DNA from: Lacinutrix mariniflava
GTDB lineage: Bacteria > Bacteroidota > Bacteroidia > Flavobacteriales > Flavobacteriaceae
Length of the DNA stretch: 64,000 nucleotides
Direction: 5' to 3'
NCBI RefSeq assembly: GCF_001418015.1
Contig: NZ_LIQG01000026.1
Coordinates: 372,001 to 436,000, forward strand
This document shows, piece by piece, positions 48,006 to 58,371 of this stretch. How positions within the stretch are numbered: position 1 is the first letter of the stretch; the number at the start of each line of letters is the position of its first letter. The notes below the pieces were generated by a model. The model was not told the origin of the DNA, did not search any database, and saw only the letters and a list, made by a program, of their open reading frames with translations. Both the position numbers and the translations under genes were made by a program.

Positions 48006-49331
48006 TTGAAACCATTACAATTGAATTTATTTGATCTTTCTTTAAAATTAAAAGGCTTTCCTATAAAAAAAGCAAAGCTTGCTTTGAAAGCAATTATAGA
48101 TTTAACTCCAATTGAGAAAGAGCACTATATTTTAAATAAAAGAACAGAGATTGTTAACTACCACTTAAAATATAACCATTTTTATAAATCGTTTGCAGCA
48201 AATGCTAATGTAAAAAATTGGACAAGCATTCCTGTTTTAACTAAACGCGATCTGCAACAACCATTAACATATAGACTCACGCAAGGTTATACTAAAAAAA
48301 ACTGTCAAATAAATAACACTTCTGGCTCTTCTGGTTACCCACTTTCATTTGCAAAAGATCAATTTTGCCATGCTCTATCATGGTCGATATTTATGGATAG
48401 ATACAGTTGGCACGATTTAGATTTAAACACTTCTAAGCAAGCCCGCTTTTATGGCATTCCTTTAGATACTATAAATTATTATAAAGAAAGACTTAAGGAT
48501 AAACTAAGTAACAGGTTTCGGTTTTCTGTCTTTGATATGAGTGACGAACAATTAGCTAAAAATGTTGGATTGATTAGCAAATCTAATTACCAATATCTTT
48601 ACGGCTATTCTAATGCATTAACGCTTTTTGGAAAGTATTTAGAGCGAGAGAATATTATTTTAAAAGAGAAATGCAAAAGTTTGAAAGCATGTATTGCAAC
48701 CTCTGAAACATTGTTTACAAATGACAAAAAGCTGTTAGAAAAACAATTTGGTGTTTCTATTATTAACGAATATGGTTGTGCAGAATTGGGCCTAATAGCA
48801 TTTCAGAACACCAAAGATGAATGGTTAATAAATAGTGACGATCTATATATTGAAATCTTAGATGCTAATAATAATATTCTGCCACATGGCAAACAAGGCC
48901 GAATTGTTATTACCTCTCTATATAATAAAGCACATCCGTTTATTCGCTACGATACTGGTGATATTGGTACGCTTTCAAAAAATAGCACGTTAAGTAAACC
49001 AATTCTTGAATCTTTAGCCGGAAGAACTAACGATACCTTAAAATTACCTAGTGGAAAAATAGCTGCTGGTTTTACCATGTATTACGTTACTAAAACGGTA
49101 ATTGAAGACGCTTCTAAAATAAAGGAATTTATGCTTGAACAGTTTAAACTAGACACTTTTAAAGTAAGCTATGTTGCTGAAGAAGAACTTACAGAAGTTC
49201 AAAAAATAACTGTAAAAAAAGCTTTAGACGATTATCTAGAACCTGGTTTAAATGTCTCTTTTGAAAGAAAAGAAAGTTTAGAACGTGCCAAAAGCGGAAA
49301 AGTGAAACAGTTTATTTCGTATGTTGAGTAA
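48006..49331 (+). CDS. Phenylacetate-CoA ligase / CoF synthetase-like adenylating enzyme
   Basis: A 441-residue member of the ANL-type superfamily. The adenylate-forming motif is NNTSGSSGYPLSF (about residues 102-114), then NEYGCAELG and FIRYDTGDIGTL. Proteins of this group lie in many polysaccharide clusters and probably activate a carboxylic acid for transfer to a sugar. The start must be TTG (48006): a TAA stands ten codons upstream and no ATG exists near the N-terminus. It is the only plus-strand gene of the cluster, and its end overlaps the convergent GT2 gene by 20 bp. Confidence 0.85.
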   Translation: MKPLQLNLFDLSLKLKGFPIKKAKLALKAIIDLTPIEKEHYILNKRTEIVNYHLKYNHFYKSFAANANVKNWTSIPVLTKRDLQQPLTYRLTQGYTKKNCQINNTSGSSGYPLSFAKDQFCHALSWSIFMDRYSWHDLDLNTSKQARFYGIPLDTINYYKERLKDKLSNRFRFSVFDMSDEQLAKNVGLISKSNYQYLYGYSNALTLFGKYLERENIILKEKCKSLKACIATSETLFTNDKKLLEKQFGVSIINEYGCAELGLIAFQNTKDEWLINSDDLYIEILDANNNILPHGKQGRIVITSLYNKAHPFIRYDTGDIGTLSKNSTLSKPILESLAGRTNDTLKLPSGKIAAGFTMYYVTKTVIEDASKIKEFMLEQFKLDTFKVSYVAEEELTEVQKITVKKALDDYLEPGLNVSFERKESLERAKSGKVKQFISYVE

Positions 49332-50097
49332 TAGTAACTGTCTGTTTACTTTTTACAAAAAAGTGTTCCCAAATAAATATAAGCATACAATAGATTGATT
49401 TAATTGTAGAAAAGCCTAGTCCTTTTTTATAAACCCAATAATTATGTTTAAGTAATTCTACTTTATTCGAAGACATGGAGTTTTCTCGAACACGATATAA
49501 AGCTAACGATTCCTGAACGCTTTTAGCTGATTTCCCAGAGGCTTTTATGGCATTTAGCCACAACAACCAGTCTTGACGCTTACGCAGATTAGGCGATGTT
49601 ATTTTACCTAATGCCTTTACGCTATATACTCCTGTTAAGTTACCAATATAATTACTTTTTAAATATTTTTTATAACTTAAGGTTGGTAGTGCTTTTACTA
49701 ATTTATTTAACGGTTTTCCGTATTCATCTATTTGTTCATAACTACAAAAACAAACATCGCAATCTTGGTTTTGCATGAAGACTATCTGTTTCTCCAATTT
49801 TTGTGGTTTCCAAAGATCATCAGCATCTAAAAAAGCAATATAATCTCCTTTTGCAGCCATTATTCCTTTGTTTCTAGACACTGCCGCTCCTTGATTTATT
49901 TCGTTTTTTATAAGTGTAATATTCTTATTTTCTGAAATAAAACTGTGCGCAATACCAACCGTATTATCAGTAGAACAATCATCTATTAATAGCAATTCCC
50001 AATTAGAATATGTTTGACTTAATATGGATAGAATAGTCTCCCCGATAAAGGCTTCCGAATTATAAAGTGGTGTAATTATTGAAACGAGTGCTTTCAT
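49312..50097 (-). CDS. Glycosyltransferase family 2
   Basis: 261 residues, GT-A fold: VSIITPLYNSEAFIGETILSILSQTYSNWELLLIDDCSTDNT at the N-terminus, ISRNKG-like VSRNKGIMAAKGDYIAFLDADDLW with the D-x-D motif (DAD, about residues 94-96). It adds a sugar to the growing lipid-linked repeat unit at the inner membrane face. It is the last minus-strand gene of the polysaccharide cluster, 90 bp after the sugar transferase. Donor and acceptor unknown. Confidence 0.94.
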   Translation of the reverse strand: MKALVSIITPLYNSEAFIGETILSILSQTYSNWELLLIDDCSTDNTVGIAHSFISENKNITLIKNEINQGAAVSRNKGIMAAKGDYIAFLDADDLWKPQKLEKQIVFMQNQDCDVCFCSYEQIDEYGKPLNKLVKALPTLSYKKYLKSNYIGNLTGVYSVKALGKITSPNLRKRQDWLLWLNAIKASGKSAKSVQESLALYRVRENSMSSNKVELLKHNYWVYKKGLGFSTIKSIYCMLIFIWEHFFVKSKQTVTITQHTK

Positions 50098-50187
50098 GTG
50101 TTTCTTTTATTTTTTTAAATTGTCACATGTTGCTCGCTATTAATCTATTCTTTTAGCTATACCATTTTTAACATGCTCGCTTCACAA

Positions 50188-51597
50188 TTAATACGCTTTA
50201 TCTTGACCTCTAAAAATATTTAAAGTTGTTTGAATAATAATTTTGATATCTAATAATAACGACCAATTTTCAATGTAAAAATTATCGAATTTGATACGAT
50301 TTATTATGTCTTCGTCATTTTTTATCTCTCCTCTAAAACCTTTTATTTGCGCTAAACCTGTAATACCTGGTTTTACATGATGACGAAAAATAAAGTTATA
50401 CTTATCTATTTTTTTAGAATAATCCTCAGTGTAAGACAACATATGTGGTCTAGGGCCTACAACGGACATGTCTCCTAGCAATACATTAATAAATTGCGGT
50501 AACTCATCTATACTCGTTTGACGTAAAACTTTACCAATTTTAGTTAATCGTGTATCATTTTGTTTTACATAAGTACCTTTAACTTCTTTTACTGTTCTTA
50601 AAGATCTAAACTTATAACAGCTAAATTCCTTATACTTAATCCCGTTGCGCTTATGTTTATAGAATAGTGGTCCTTTAGACTCTAATTTTATCAAAATGAA
50701 AAGAATAACAGAAACCCAAGACAATATAAAAACGATAACAAATGCAGAAAAAATAACATCAAAAACTCGCTTAATTAACTTATTAAAGTCCTGATTTAAT
50801 GCTACTTCTTGAATTGACAAGACAGGTAAGTAGTTGTAAAAATCTGTTTTTAAACGTTTAGAAAAGAGCTTTTTACTTTCTGGAATAAACTTAATATTGC
50901 AATGGTGAATGTTAGCATATTTCACAAAATCATTAACCTGATTTTCTGTTAATTCTCCCATTGCGCAGTAAATTTCGTCAATACCTTCATTGCTTTCTAA
51001 AAACGAAAAACTTTCTTTTATACTTCCTGTAATACCTTCAGATTCAATATTACTAAAACGCGCTAATAATCTATATCCTAATTCCTTTTTTTGATTAAAT
51101 ATAGATTTTAATTCATTTGCTCCATCTGTATCTCCAATAATAATTACACGCCGCACATTTCCTTTTAGTTTTAATCTATAAGCTCTAAGCAAATAATAAC
51201 TTAAAACTTTCACAAAACCAATTAGCCCAAAAATTAAAGTTAAATATTTGAAGGTTACAAAGGCCTGAATATTAACACTTCTAAAAAGACCAATAAATGC
51301 ATAAACTAAGATTGAAAATATTAGAAATTGCTTTATTAAAAGAGATAAAATATTTAATACAGATGTATATCTATAAACATTATAAAAACCTATAAAAGAA
51401 GTTGATAACATCCAAAAAAATACAGAATACGCTATATATAATAAATGTTTATTGTTAAAAAATGCTGAAGAAAACAAATGAAGGTTTTCAGCATTAAAGT
51501 TGAAGAAATAATACGCGAAAAAATTGATAATAAACAGGTCTAAAATAACTAAAAGAGGTCTAATTAACCAAGAAAATCTTCCACGCGTATATTCCAT
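50188..51597 (-). CDS. Polyprenyl glycosylphosphotransferase (WbaP/EpsE-type initiating transferase)
   Basis: 469 residues. About five N-terminal membrane helices, a CoA-binding-like domain (VRRVIIIGDTDGANELKS), and a C-terminal bacterial sugar transferase domain (about 275-469) with LIKLESKGPLFYKHKRNGIKYKEFSCYKFRSL, RQTSIDELPQFINVLLGDMSVVGPRPHM and HHVKPGITGLAQIKGFRG. It transfers a sugar-1-phosphate to undecaprenyl phosphate. It is the large, multi-helix type, in contrast to the small PglC-like enzyme at 57765-58370. It directly follows uxs with a 3-bp gap. Confidence 0.95.
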   Translation of the reverse strand: MEYTRGRFSWLIRPLLVILDLFIINFFAYYFFNFNAENLHLFSSAFFNNKHLLYIAYSVFFWMLSTSFIGFYNVYRYTSVLNILSLLIKQFLIFSILVYAFIGLFRSVNIQAFVTFKYLTLIFGLIGFVKVLSYYLLRAYRLKLKGNVRRVIIIGDTDGANELKSIFNQKKELGYRLLARFSNIESEGITGSIKESFSFLESNEGIDEIYCAMGELTENQVNDFVKYANIHHCNIKFIPESKKLFSKRLKTDFYNYLPVLSIQEVALNQDFNKLIKRVFDVIFSAFVIVFILSWVSVILFILIKLESKGPLFYKHKRNGIKYKEFSCYKFRSLRTVKEVKGTYVKQNDTRLTKIGKVLRQTSIDELPQFINVLLGDMSVVGPRPHMLSYTEDYSKKIDKYNFIFRHHVKPGITGLAQIKGFRGEIKNDEDIINRIKFDNFYIENWSLLLDIKIIIQTTLNIFRGQDKAY

Positions 51598-51600
51598 TTG

Positions 51601-52593
51601 CTATTTATTATTATAGCTAGAAAAATCTTTATGCTCACTTTTATAAAGCTCCTCTTCACTCAGGTTTTTAAAATAATCAAACGTAATTCTCATGCCTTCT
51701 GCTCTCCCTACTTTTGGTTCCCAGCCTAGCAGTTTTTTAGCTAGAGAAATGTCTGGTTGCCTTTGCATAGGATCGTCTACAGGCAAATCTTTATAAATTA
51801 CCTTTTGCGTTGTGCCAGTAAGTTTAATAATTTCTTCGGCAAAGTCTTTTATTGTAATTTCATGCGGGTTTCCAATGTTAACAGGATAACTGTAATCGCT
51901 TAATAACAACTTATAAATACCTTCTACTTGATCATCTACAAAACAAAAAGAACGTGTTTGCAAACCTTCTCCAAAAACAGTTAAATCTTCTCCGCGTAAT
52001 GCTTGTCCCATAAAAGCAGGAATTACACGACCATCGTTAAGCCTCATTCTTGGTCCATACGTATTAAAAATACGTACAATTCTTGTTTCTATACCGTGAA
52101 ACCTATGGTAAGCCATTGTTATAGATTCTTGAAAACGCTTAGCCTCGTCATAAACTCCTCTTGGTCCAATGGTATTAACATTGCCATAATACTCTTCGGT
52201 TTGAGGATGTACTAATGGATCTCCATAAACTTCAGATGTGGATGCTATAAGTAATCGTGCTTCTTTTGCCTTTGCTAATCCAAGTAAATTATGTGTACCT
52301 AAAGAGCCAACTTTTAGTGTTTGAATTGGTATTTTAAGATAGTCTATTGGGCTAGCAGGAGATGCAAAATGTAAAATATAATCTACTTTTCCTTCTATTT
52401 TAATAAACTCTGTAACATCGTGTTTAATGAAAGTGAAATTAACATGATCTAAAAGATGTGCAATGTTTTTTTTATCACCCGTAATAAAGTTATCCATACC
52501 AATTACTTGATAACCTTCTTTTATAAAGCGATCGCATAAATGAGAACCTAAAAATCCTGCTGCTCCTGTAATTAATATTGTTTTTAAATCCAT
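51601..52593 (-). CDS. UDP-glucuronate decarboxylase (UDP-xylose synthase)
   Basis: 330-residue SDR enzyme converting UDP-glucuronic acid to UDP-xylose. NAD-binding [10 protein letters not shown], then [26 protein letters not shown] (catalytic Thr/Ser) and the Y-x-x-x-K dyad in [33 protein letters not shown] is characteristic of the UXS subgroup. It directly follows ugd with one shared base, so the two-step route UDP-glucose to UDP-GlcA to UDP-xylose is encoded together. Confidence 0.95.
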   Translation of the reverse strand: MDLKTILITGAAGFLGSHLCDRFIKEGYQVIGMDNFITGDKKNIAHLLDHVNFTFIKHDVTEFIKIEGKVDYILHFASPASPIDYLKIPIQTLKVGSLGTHNLLGLAKAKEARLLIASTSEVYGDPLVHPQTEEYYGNVNTIGPRGVYDEAKRFQESITMAYHRFHGIETRIVRIFNTYGPRMRLNDGRVIPAFMGQALRGEDLTVFGEGLQTRSFCFVDDQVEGIYKLLLSDYSYPVNIGNPHEITIKDFAEEIIKLTGTTQKVIYKDLPVDDPMQRQPDISLAKKLLGWEPKVGRAEGMRITFDYFKNLSEEELYKSEHKDFSSYNNK

Positions 52594-53891
52594 TATCTTC
52601 CTATTGACACGTATTTAAATCCTTCGTTTTCAATATCCTTTACGTCGTATAAATTTCTACCGTCAAAAATGATATTACCATTCATTGCTGTTTTTATTTT
52701 ATCGGTATTAGGTGTTCTAAAAATACTCCATTCTGTACAAATCACCAACGCATCTGCATTTTCTAACGCTTCATACATACTTTCTGCATAGCTAATTTTG
52801 TCTCCAAGCTTCCTTTTTACATTTGGCATAGCTTCTGGATCAAAGGCTGTAATGTTTGCTCCAGATTCTAATAAACTATCGATCATATATAGTGCTGGTG
52901 CTTCTCGAATATCGTCTGTTTCAGGCTTAAATGCTAATCCCCATATAGTAATATTTTTACCTTTTAAATCATTATTAAAGTGTGCTTCAATCTTAGGAAT
53001 TAACACTAATTTTTGTCGCGCATTTACATTAATAACTGCATCAAGGATTTGAAAATTGTAATTATTGTCTTTTCCTGATTTGTGAAGTGCTTTTACATCT
53101 TTTGGAAAGCAAGAACCACCATAACCTATTCCTGGAAAAAGAAAACGTTTTCCAATTCTTGAATCTGTTCCCATTCCAATTCTCACTTTATCTACATTTG
53201 CACCTACTTTTTCGCAAAAGTTGGCAATCTCGTTCATAAAAGTAATTTTAGCCGCTAAAAAGGCATTTGAAGCGTACTTAGTAAGCTCTGCAGACTTCTC
53301 GTCCATTACAATTATAGGATTTCCTGAACGTACATAAGGTTTATACAGTTTCTCCATTAATTTAATAGCTCTATCACTACTTGCTCCCACAACAATACGT
53401 TCTGGCTTTAAAAAATCGTCTACAGCGAAACCTTCCCTTAAAAATTCTGGATTTGAAACGACATCGAAATCTACAGTTGCATTTTTAGCAATTGCAGCCT
53501 CTACCTTTTCTGATGTGCCTACAGGAACTGTACTTTTATCAACTATAACTTTATAATCTTTTAATTGTTTACCAATATCATCTGCTACGCCTAAAATATA
53601 CTTTAAATCGGCAGAGCCGTCTTCACCTTCTGGTGTTGGTAGAGCTAAAAATATAATGTCTCCATGTTCTAAACCTTCAGCTAAACTTGTTGAAAATTTT
53701 AAACGGTTGGCTTTTATATTTCTTTCGAATAAAACGTCTAAATGCGGTTCGTAAATTGGTACTTGACCTTCCTGCATTTGTTTTACTTTATTCTCATCTA
53801 TATCTATACAAAGAACATCGTTCCCTGTTTCCGCTAGGCAAGTTCCTGTAACTAAACCAACATATCCTGTACCGATTACTGCTATTTTCAT
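52593..53891 (-). CDS. ugd: UDP-glucose 6-dehydrogenase
   Basis: 432 residues. Oxidises UDP-glucose to UDP-glucuronic acid with two NAD+. The N-terminal Rossmann motif is [20 protein letters not shown]; the catalytic Cys is in [16 protein letters not shown] (about residues 253-268); the C-terminal domain with [12 protein letters not shown] completes the fold. It overlaps uxs by one base and lies 75 bp after the dehydratase gene. Confidence 0.97.
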   Translation of the reverse strand: MKIAVIGTGYVGLVTGTCLAETGNDVLCIDIDENKVKQMQEGQVPIYEPHLDVLFERNIKANRLKFSTSLAEGLEHGDIIFLALPTPEGEDGSADLKYILGVADDIGKQLKDYKVIVDKSTVPVGTSEKVEAAIAKNATVDFDVVSNPEFLREGFAVDDFLKPERIVVGASSDRAIKLMEKLYKPYVRSGNPIIVMDEKSAELTKYASNAFLAAKITFMNEIANFCEKVGANVDKVRIGMGTDSRIGKRFLFPGIGYGGSCFPKDVKALHKSGKDNNYNFQILDAVINVNARQKLVLIPKIEAHFNNDLKGKNITIWGLAFKPETDDIREAPALYMIDSLLESGANITAFDPEAMPNVKRKLGDKISYAESMYEALENADALVICTEWSIFRTPNTDKIKTAMNGNIIFDGRNLYDVKDIENEGFKYVSIGR

Positions 53892-53966
53892 TTAAAAAAA
53901 TTATCCTTTTAATATTAAAAAAACGTTTCAATACATTGAAACGTCATTTTTAAACCTGATTATATT

Positions 53967-55931
53967 TTATACTATCTTTTTATCTAGTCTTTCAAAATCT
54001 GAATTCATACTTAAAAATTCGGGAACTATATCTTTCATTTTTAGTACTATTTCATTTTTAGTGCCTTCTTTTGCTGTGGATGCTAGGTCTAAAATCAACT
54101 TATTTATAACCTCGTAATCATGGCAAACTATTTTTGCAATCATTATTTTTTCATTGTAAGTTGGTAAGGTTTCAGATTTATCGTTAAGCAACTCTTCATA
54201 TAACTTCTCACCTGGTCTTAAACCAATAACCTTAATATCAATTTCTTTGTAAGGCGTAAACCCAGCCAATCTAATTATTTTTTTAGCTAAGTCTATAATT
54301 TTTACAGCCTCTCCCATATCGAAGATAAATACCTCTCCTCCATTACCCATTGCTCCTGCTTCTATTACCAGTTGGCACGCTTCTGGAATAGTCATAAAAT
54401 ACCTTATAATATCTGGATGTGTTATGGTTAATGGACCCCCTTCTTCTATTTGTTTTTTAAATAATGGTACTACAGAACCATTGGAACCTAAAACATTACC
54501 AAACCTTGTCGTTACATATTGAGTTGTGGACTTATTATCTGCTTTTATTTTTTCTTGAAGTGCTTGAATATATATTTCTGCTATACGTTTAGAAGCACCC
54601 ATAACATTACTTGGATTCACAGCTTTGTCTGTGGATACCATGACAAACTTTTCGGCATTATATTTATTTGCCATGTCTGCAACATTTTTAGAGCCTATAA
54701 CATTAGCAAACACAGCTTGAGACGGATGCTTCTCCATTAACGGAACATGTTTATATGCTGCTGCATGATAAACAACGTCTGGTTTATGGGTTTCGAAAAC
54801 CTCATCAATAGTTTCTCTATTTCTTACATCTGATATAATCGCTTCAAAATCTAAATTTGGAAAATTTTGATTTATTTCGTGCTGTATACGGTATAAAGGC
54901 GTCTCTGCATTATCTAAAATAAGTAATTTCTTAGGCTTATAATTTGCAACCTGCCTTACAATTTCACTTCCTATTGACCCAGCTCCTCCAGTTACTAAAA
55001 TACATTTGTTATAAATTTCTTTAGCAACTAATTTATTATCAAGTTTTATTGGGTCTCTTTCAAGAATATCTTCAATTTGAATTTTTTCAATTTGGTTAGA
55101 TAAACTTATATTATTCTCAATATCTGAAATTAAAGGCGCTCTATAAACTTTAAAGTTATATTCAAGACAGTTGTCTACAATGTCTATACTTTCCTCTTTC
55201 GTTAAACTATTATCGGCAAGAATTAAGGCTTGCGCTTTATTAATTCTTAAGGTTACAGCAACTTTTCTATGTAAATGAACAATAGGAAGTCCTAGAATTT
55301 CTTTACTTTTATTTTTACCTGCTTTATCTATAAAACCCAATACTTTATAGCGTGATGGCTTTTCAGATTTTAATGCTGAAGCAATAGCTATCGCATTTTC
55401 GTCTGTACCAAAAACCAATACATTTAATTCGTCCTCCTCGTATTGATTAGTTAAATAAGCTTCAAAAATATATTTCACTAAAATTCTAAAGAGAAATAGC
55501 CCACAAAAGGAAACTATAGAATAAACGAGAATTTCTGGAACTAGAAAGATGCTATCTTTTGTAATTAAAAAATAAAGGTAATGTATGCCTAATGTGGTAA
55601 TTAATGTGGCAGCAGATGCTAAGAAAAATTTAACCGCATCAATAAACGTTGAATGTCTAATTAATCCTGCATAAGTTCTAAAAAAGATAAAGAATAGTAC
55701 ATTTACTAGTATAACAATTAACTCCTGACTGGTTGGGAGATACGAGAAATAAATAGAACTATTTTTTAAATTACCAATAATAATTTTAGTAATAACTAAA
55801 GCCATCATTAATATAACACTATCGAAACATAGTATCGCCCATCTAGGTAGATAGCTTATATTTTTAAAATCTATCTTCTTTCGGCTAGATTCTAAAACTT
55901 GAAATAGTGCTTGTTTTAATTTTTTATACAT
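53967..55931 (-). CDS. Membrane-bound UDP-sugar 4,6-dehydratase (PglF/WbpM/CapD type)
   Basis: 654 residues. Four N-terminal membrane helices (about 30-160), a CoA-binding-like domain, then an SDR domain (about 300-600) with LVTGGAGSIGSEIVRQ. The active site reads MVSTDKAVNPSNVMGASKR: Met replaces the usual Tyr and the STDK triad is present, as in PglF and WbpM. These enzymes make UDP-4-keto-6-deoxy-GlcNAc. Together with the aminotransferase and acetyltransferase just upstream in the operon, this predicts a bacillosamine-type sugar. Confidence 0.95.
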   Translation of the reverse strand: MYKKLKQALFQVLESSRKKIDFKNISYLPRWAILCFDSVILMMALVITKIIIGNLKNSSIYFSYLPTSQELIVILVNVLFFIFFRTYAGLIRHSTFIDAVKFFLASAATLITTLGIHYLYFLITKDSIFLVPEILVYSIVSFCGLFLFRILVKYIFEAYLTNQYEEDELNVLVFGTDENAIAIASALKSEKPSRYKVLGFIDKAGKNKSKEILGLPIVHLHRKVAVTLRINKAQALILADNSLTKEESIDIVDNCLEYNFKVYRAPLISDIENNISLSNQIEKIQIEDILERDPIKLDNKLVAKEIYNKCILVTGGAGSIGSEIVRQVANYKPKKLLILDNAETPLYRIQHEINQNFPNLDFEAIISDVRNRETIDEVFETHKPDVVYHAAAYKHVPLMEKHPSQAVFANVIGSKNVADMANKYNAEKFVMVSTDKAVNPSNVMGASKRIAEIYIQALQEKIKADNKSTTQYVTTRFGNVLGSNGSVVPLFKKQIEEGGPLTITHPDIIRYFMTIPEACQLVIEAGAMGNGGEVFIFDMGEAVKIIDLAKKIIRLAGFTPYKEIDIKVIGLRPGEKLYEELLNDKSETLPTYNEKIMIAKIVCHDYEVINKLILDLASTAKEGTKNEIVLKMKDIVPEFLSMNSDFERLDKKIV

Positions 55932-56025
55932 TTAAAGTGTTATAATTGGGACTACAAATATCTTAATTATAATTACAATATAGAAATATAAGCCCATTTA
56001 ACAATTGTAATAAGTATAATATAAG

Positions 56026-57153
56026 TTATTTAATACTTATTACAACCTTTAATATTCTATCTCTTTCTTCTTGGGTAAGGTTAGAACCACTTGGCAGACA
56101 TAGTCCATTTTTAAATAGCGATTCGCTTAATTTATTACCAAAATACAAAGGATTCTTAAAAACTGGCTGTAAATGCATAGGTTTCCATAACGGTCTAGTT
56201 TCTATATTTTCTGCATCCATTGCTTCTTGAAACTGTGCTTTTGTAAATGGAGCATCTTCATGAATTAAAATACAACTTAACCAAAAGTTAGAATAAAACT
56301 CTGAACCAGGCTGTTTTTGCACCTCAACACCTTTAATATCTTTAAATAAATCGACATAAAAAGCATTCATATCTCTTCTTAAACCAATATGTTTATCTAA
56401 GACTTCCATTTGACCTCGACCAATTCCTGCACTAATATTACTCATCCTATAGTTGTATCCTATTTTAGAATGTTCGTAATGTGGTGCTATATCTCTGGCT
56501 TGTGTTGCATAAAATACTGTTTGGTTTTTATCTTCTTCGGTATTACACACCATCGCTCCTCCTCCAGAGGTTGTAATTATTTTATTTCCGTTAAATGATA
56601 GTATTGAAAAATCTCCAAACGTTCCACATTTTCGGCCTTTGTAAGTTGACCCTAATGCTTCTGCAGCATCTTCTATAACTGGTATTTTGTATTTTGAAGC
56701 AACTTCTAATAGCTCATCTATTTTAGAAGGCATTCCGTATAGGTGAACTATAATGATAGCTTTAGGAGTTATTCCGTTAGCAATTCTATTCTTTATTGCT
56801 GCTTCCAAATGTAATGGACACATGTTCCATGTTTCTGGTTCACTATCTACAAAAACCGGAATTGCACCTTGATACGCTATTGGGTTTGATGAACCACAAA
56901 ATGTAAACGTTTGACAAATAACCTCATCATTTAATACTACACCCAATTGTACTAATGCTAAATGTATTGCTGCTGTACCCGAGGATAAACAAGCTACATT
57001 TTTATCTTGTTCCAAATAATTTTCTAAATCCTTTTCAAATCCATTTACGTTTGGTCCTAATGGTGCTATCCAATTAGCGTCAAATGCTTCTTTTATATAA
57101 TTTTGCTCTGTTCCTCCCATGTGAGGTGAGGATAACCATATTTTTGCCTTCAT
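56026..57153 (-). CDS. DegT/DnrJ/EryC1/StrS aminotransferase (PglE-like)
   Basis: 375-residue PLP enzyme that aminates the 4-keto sugar nucleotide. The PLP lysine is in ILSFNGNKIITTSGGGAM (about residues 180-190) and the phosphate-binding part in CLSSGTAAIHLAL. The opening KIWLSSPHMGGTEQNYIKEAFDANWIAPLGPNV is typical of the PglE/DegT subgroup acting on UDP-4-keto-6-deoxy-HexNAc. It is immediately next to the PglD-like gene (no spacer) and 94 bp from the dehydratase. Confidence 0.95.
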   Translation of the reverse strand: MKAKIWLSSPHMGGTEQNYIKEAFDANWIAPLGPNVNGFEKDLENYLEQDKNVACLSSGTAAIHLALVQLGVVLNDEVICQTFTFCGSSNPIAYQGAIPVFVDSEPETWNMCPLHLEAAIKNRIANGITPKAIIIVHLYGMPSKIDELLEVASKYKIPVIEDAAEALGSTYKGRKCGTFGDFSILSFNGNKIITTSGGGAMVCNTEEDKNQTVFYATQARDIAPHYEHSKIGYNYRMSNISAGIGRGQMEVLDKHIGLRRDMNAFYVDLFKDIKGVEVQKQPGSEFYSNFWLSCILIHEDAPFTKAQFQEAMDAENIETRPLWKPMHLQPVFKNPLYFGNKLSESLFKNGLCLPSGSNLTQEERDRILKVVISIK

Positions 57154-57765
57154 TTAATTTAATGTTTTAATTACTTTTCCTGGATTACCTACAACAACAG
57201 AGTTGTCTGGTATATTTTTAAGAACTACAGTTCCAGCTCCTATTTTGCACCATTTACCTATAGTAATGTTTGGAAGGATAATAGCTCCTGCTCCTATATG
57301 ACTTCCTTCTCCTATTTTAACACCTCCTGTTAAGGTAGCATTAGGGGAAATATGTACGTAATCTTCTATTATACAATCATGTTCCACTATTGAAGCTGTA
57401 TTAATAATACAATGCTTACCTATAGTTGATGCCGAATTAACAATTGCATTAGCCATAACTACAGTACCCTCTTTAATTATTGTGTTATTTGAAATAACTG
57501 AGCTGTCGTGTATTGCTACAAAAAAACTGTTATTATCCAATTCTTTTGAAACATTTTTTCTAATCAAATTGTCTCCAATACAGATAACAAGCTTACCGCC
57601 TTTATTAATTTTTGACTTATCAAAACGGCCTAAAAAAGGTAAGTCGATAAAATGATTAATTGACAAATCATCATCAAAAACACCTAATATAGAATTAGTT
57701 AGTTTAGAATTTATAATATCTGCTATTACTTTAGCATGACCACTTGCCCCATATAAATATACCAT
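57154..57765 (-). CDS. Sugar O/N-acetyltransferase (PglD-like)
   Basis: 203 residues. N-terminal Rossmann-like UDP-sugar domain (YLYGASGHAKVIADII) and C-terminal left-handed beta-helix (about 90-200) with hexapeptides. The catalytic His is in ASIVEHDCII as in PglD. It acetylates the 4-amino sugar with acetyl-CoA to complete the UDP-diNAcBac-type donor. It shares one base with the PglC-like gene and abuts the aminotransferase gene. Confidence 0.94.
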   Translation of the reverse strand: MVYLYGASGHAKVIADIINSKLTNSILGVFDDDLSINHFIDLPFLGRFDKSKINKGGKLVICIGDNLIRKNVSKELDNNSFFVAIHDSSVISNNTIIKEGTVVMANAIVNSASTIGKHCIINTASIVEHDCIIEDYVHISPNATLTGGVKIGEGSHIGAGAIILPNITIGKWCKIGAGTVVLKNIPDNSVVVGNPGKVIKTLN

Positions 57766-58370
57766 TAGTTCAATCCTGTAAATTTTTCTGTTGTAACTGC
57801 ATCTACAGCATTTATCCCTTCAGATTTAATTACTTTAAACACCGTTTTTAATAATATTTTAATATCTAATTTAAAACTAATATTTTCTACATACCAGATA
57901 TCTAATTCAAACTTTTTTTTCCAGCTTATAGCATTACGTCCATTAACCTGAGCCCAACCTGTTATACCTGGTTTAACATTATGTCTCTTGCTTTGAGCTG
58001 GCGTATACAAAGGTATGTATTCTGGCAATAAAGGTCTTGGTCCAATTAAACTCATATCCCCTTTTAAAACGTTTATTAGTTGTGGCAATTCGTCTAAGGA
58101 TGTTTTTCTAACAAACTTGCCTAATTCTGTTAGTCTCTTGGCATCAGGCAGTAGAATGCCTTTATCATCCTTTTTATCATTCATGGTTTTAAACTTAATA
58201 ACCTTAAATATTTTACCATTTTTACCTGGCCTTTTTTGAAAGAAAAATGGCTTTCCTTGATTATTAAACATTAATAATACAAGAACGATTAAAAAAAAAG
58301 GAGAGAGTATTGCAAAACCTATGAGTGCTAATAAAAAATCGAAAATCGGTTTTAAAAGTGTTTTATACAT
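57765..58370 (-). CDS. Initiating sugar transferase (PglC-like phosphoglycosyltransferase)
   Basis: 201 residues, small monotopic type: one N-terminal re-entrant helix (about 12-35) followed by the catalytic part with [25 protein letters not shown] (includes the basic pattern), [31 protein letters not shown] (the D-E dyad) and [18 protein letters not shown]. It transfers phospho-diNAcBac-type sugar to undecaprenyl phosphate. It follows the GT4 gene by 1 bp. Confidence 0.95.
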   Translation of the reverse strand: MYKTLLKPIFDFLLALIGFAILSPFFLIVLVLLMFNNQGKPFFFQKRPGKNGKIFKVIKFKTMNDKKDDKGILLPDAKRLTELGKFVRKTSLDELPQLINVLKGDMSLIGPRPLLPEYIPLYTPAQSKRHNVKPGITGWAQVNGRNAISWKKKFELDIWYVENISFKLDIKILLKTVFKVIKSEGINAVDAVTTEKFTGLN

Positions 58371-58371
58371 A

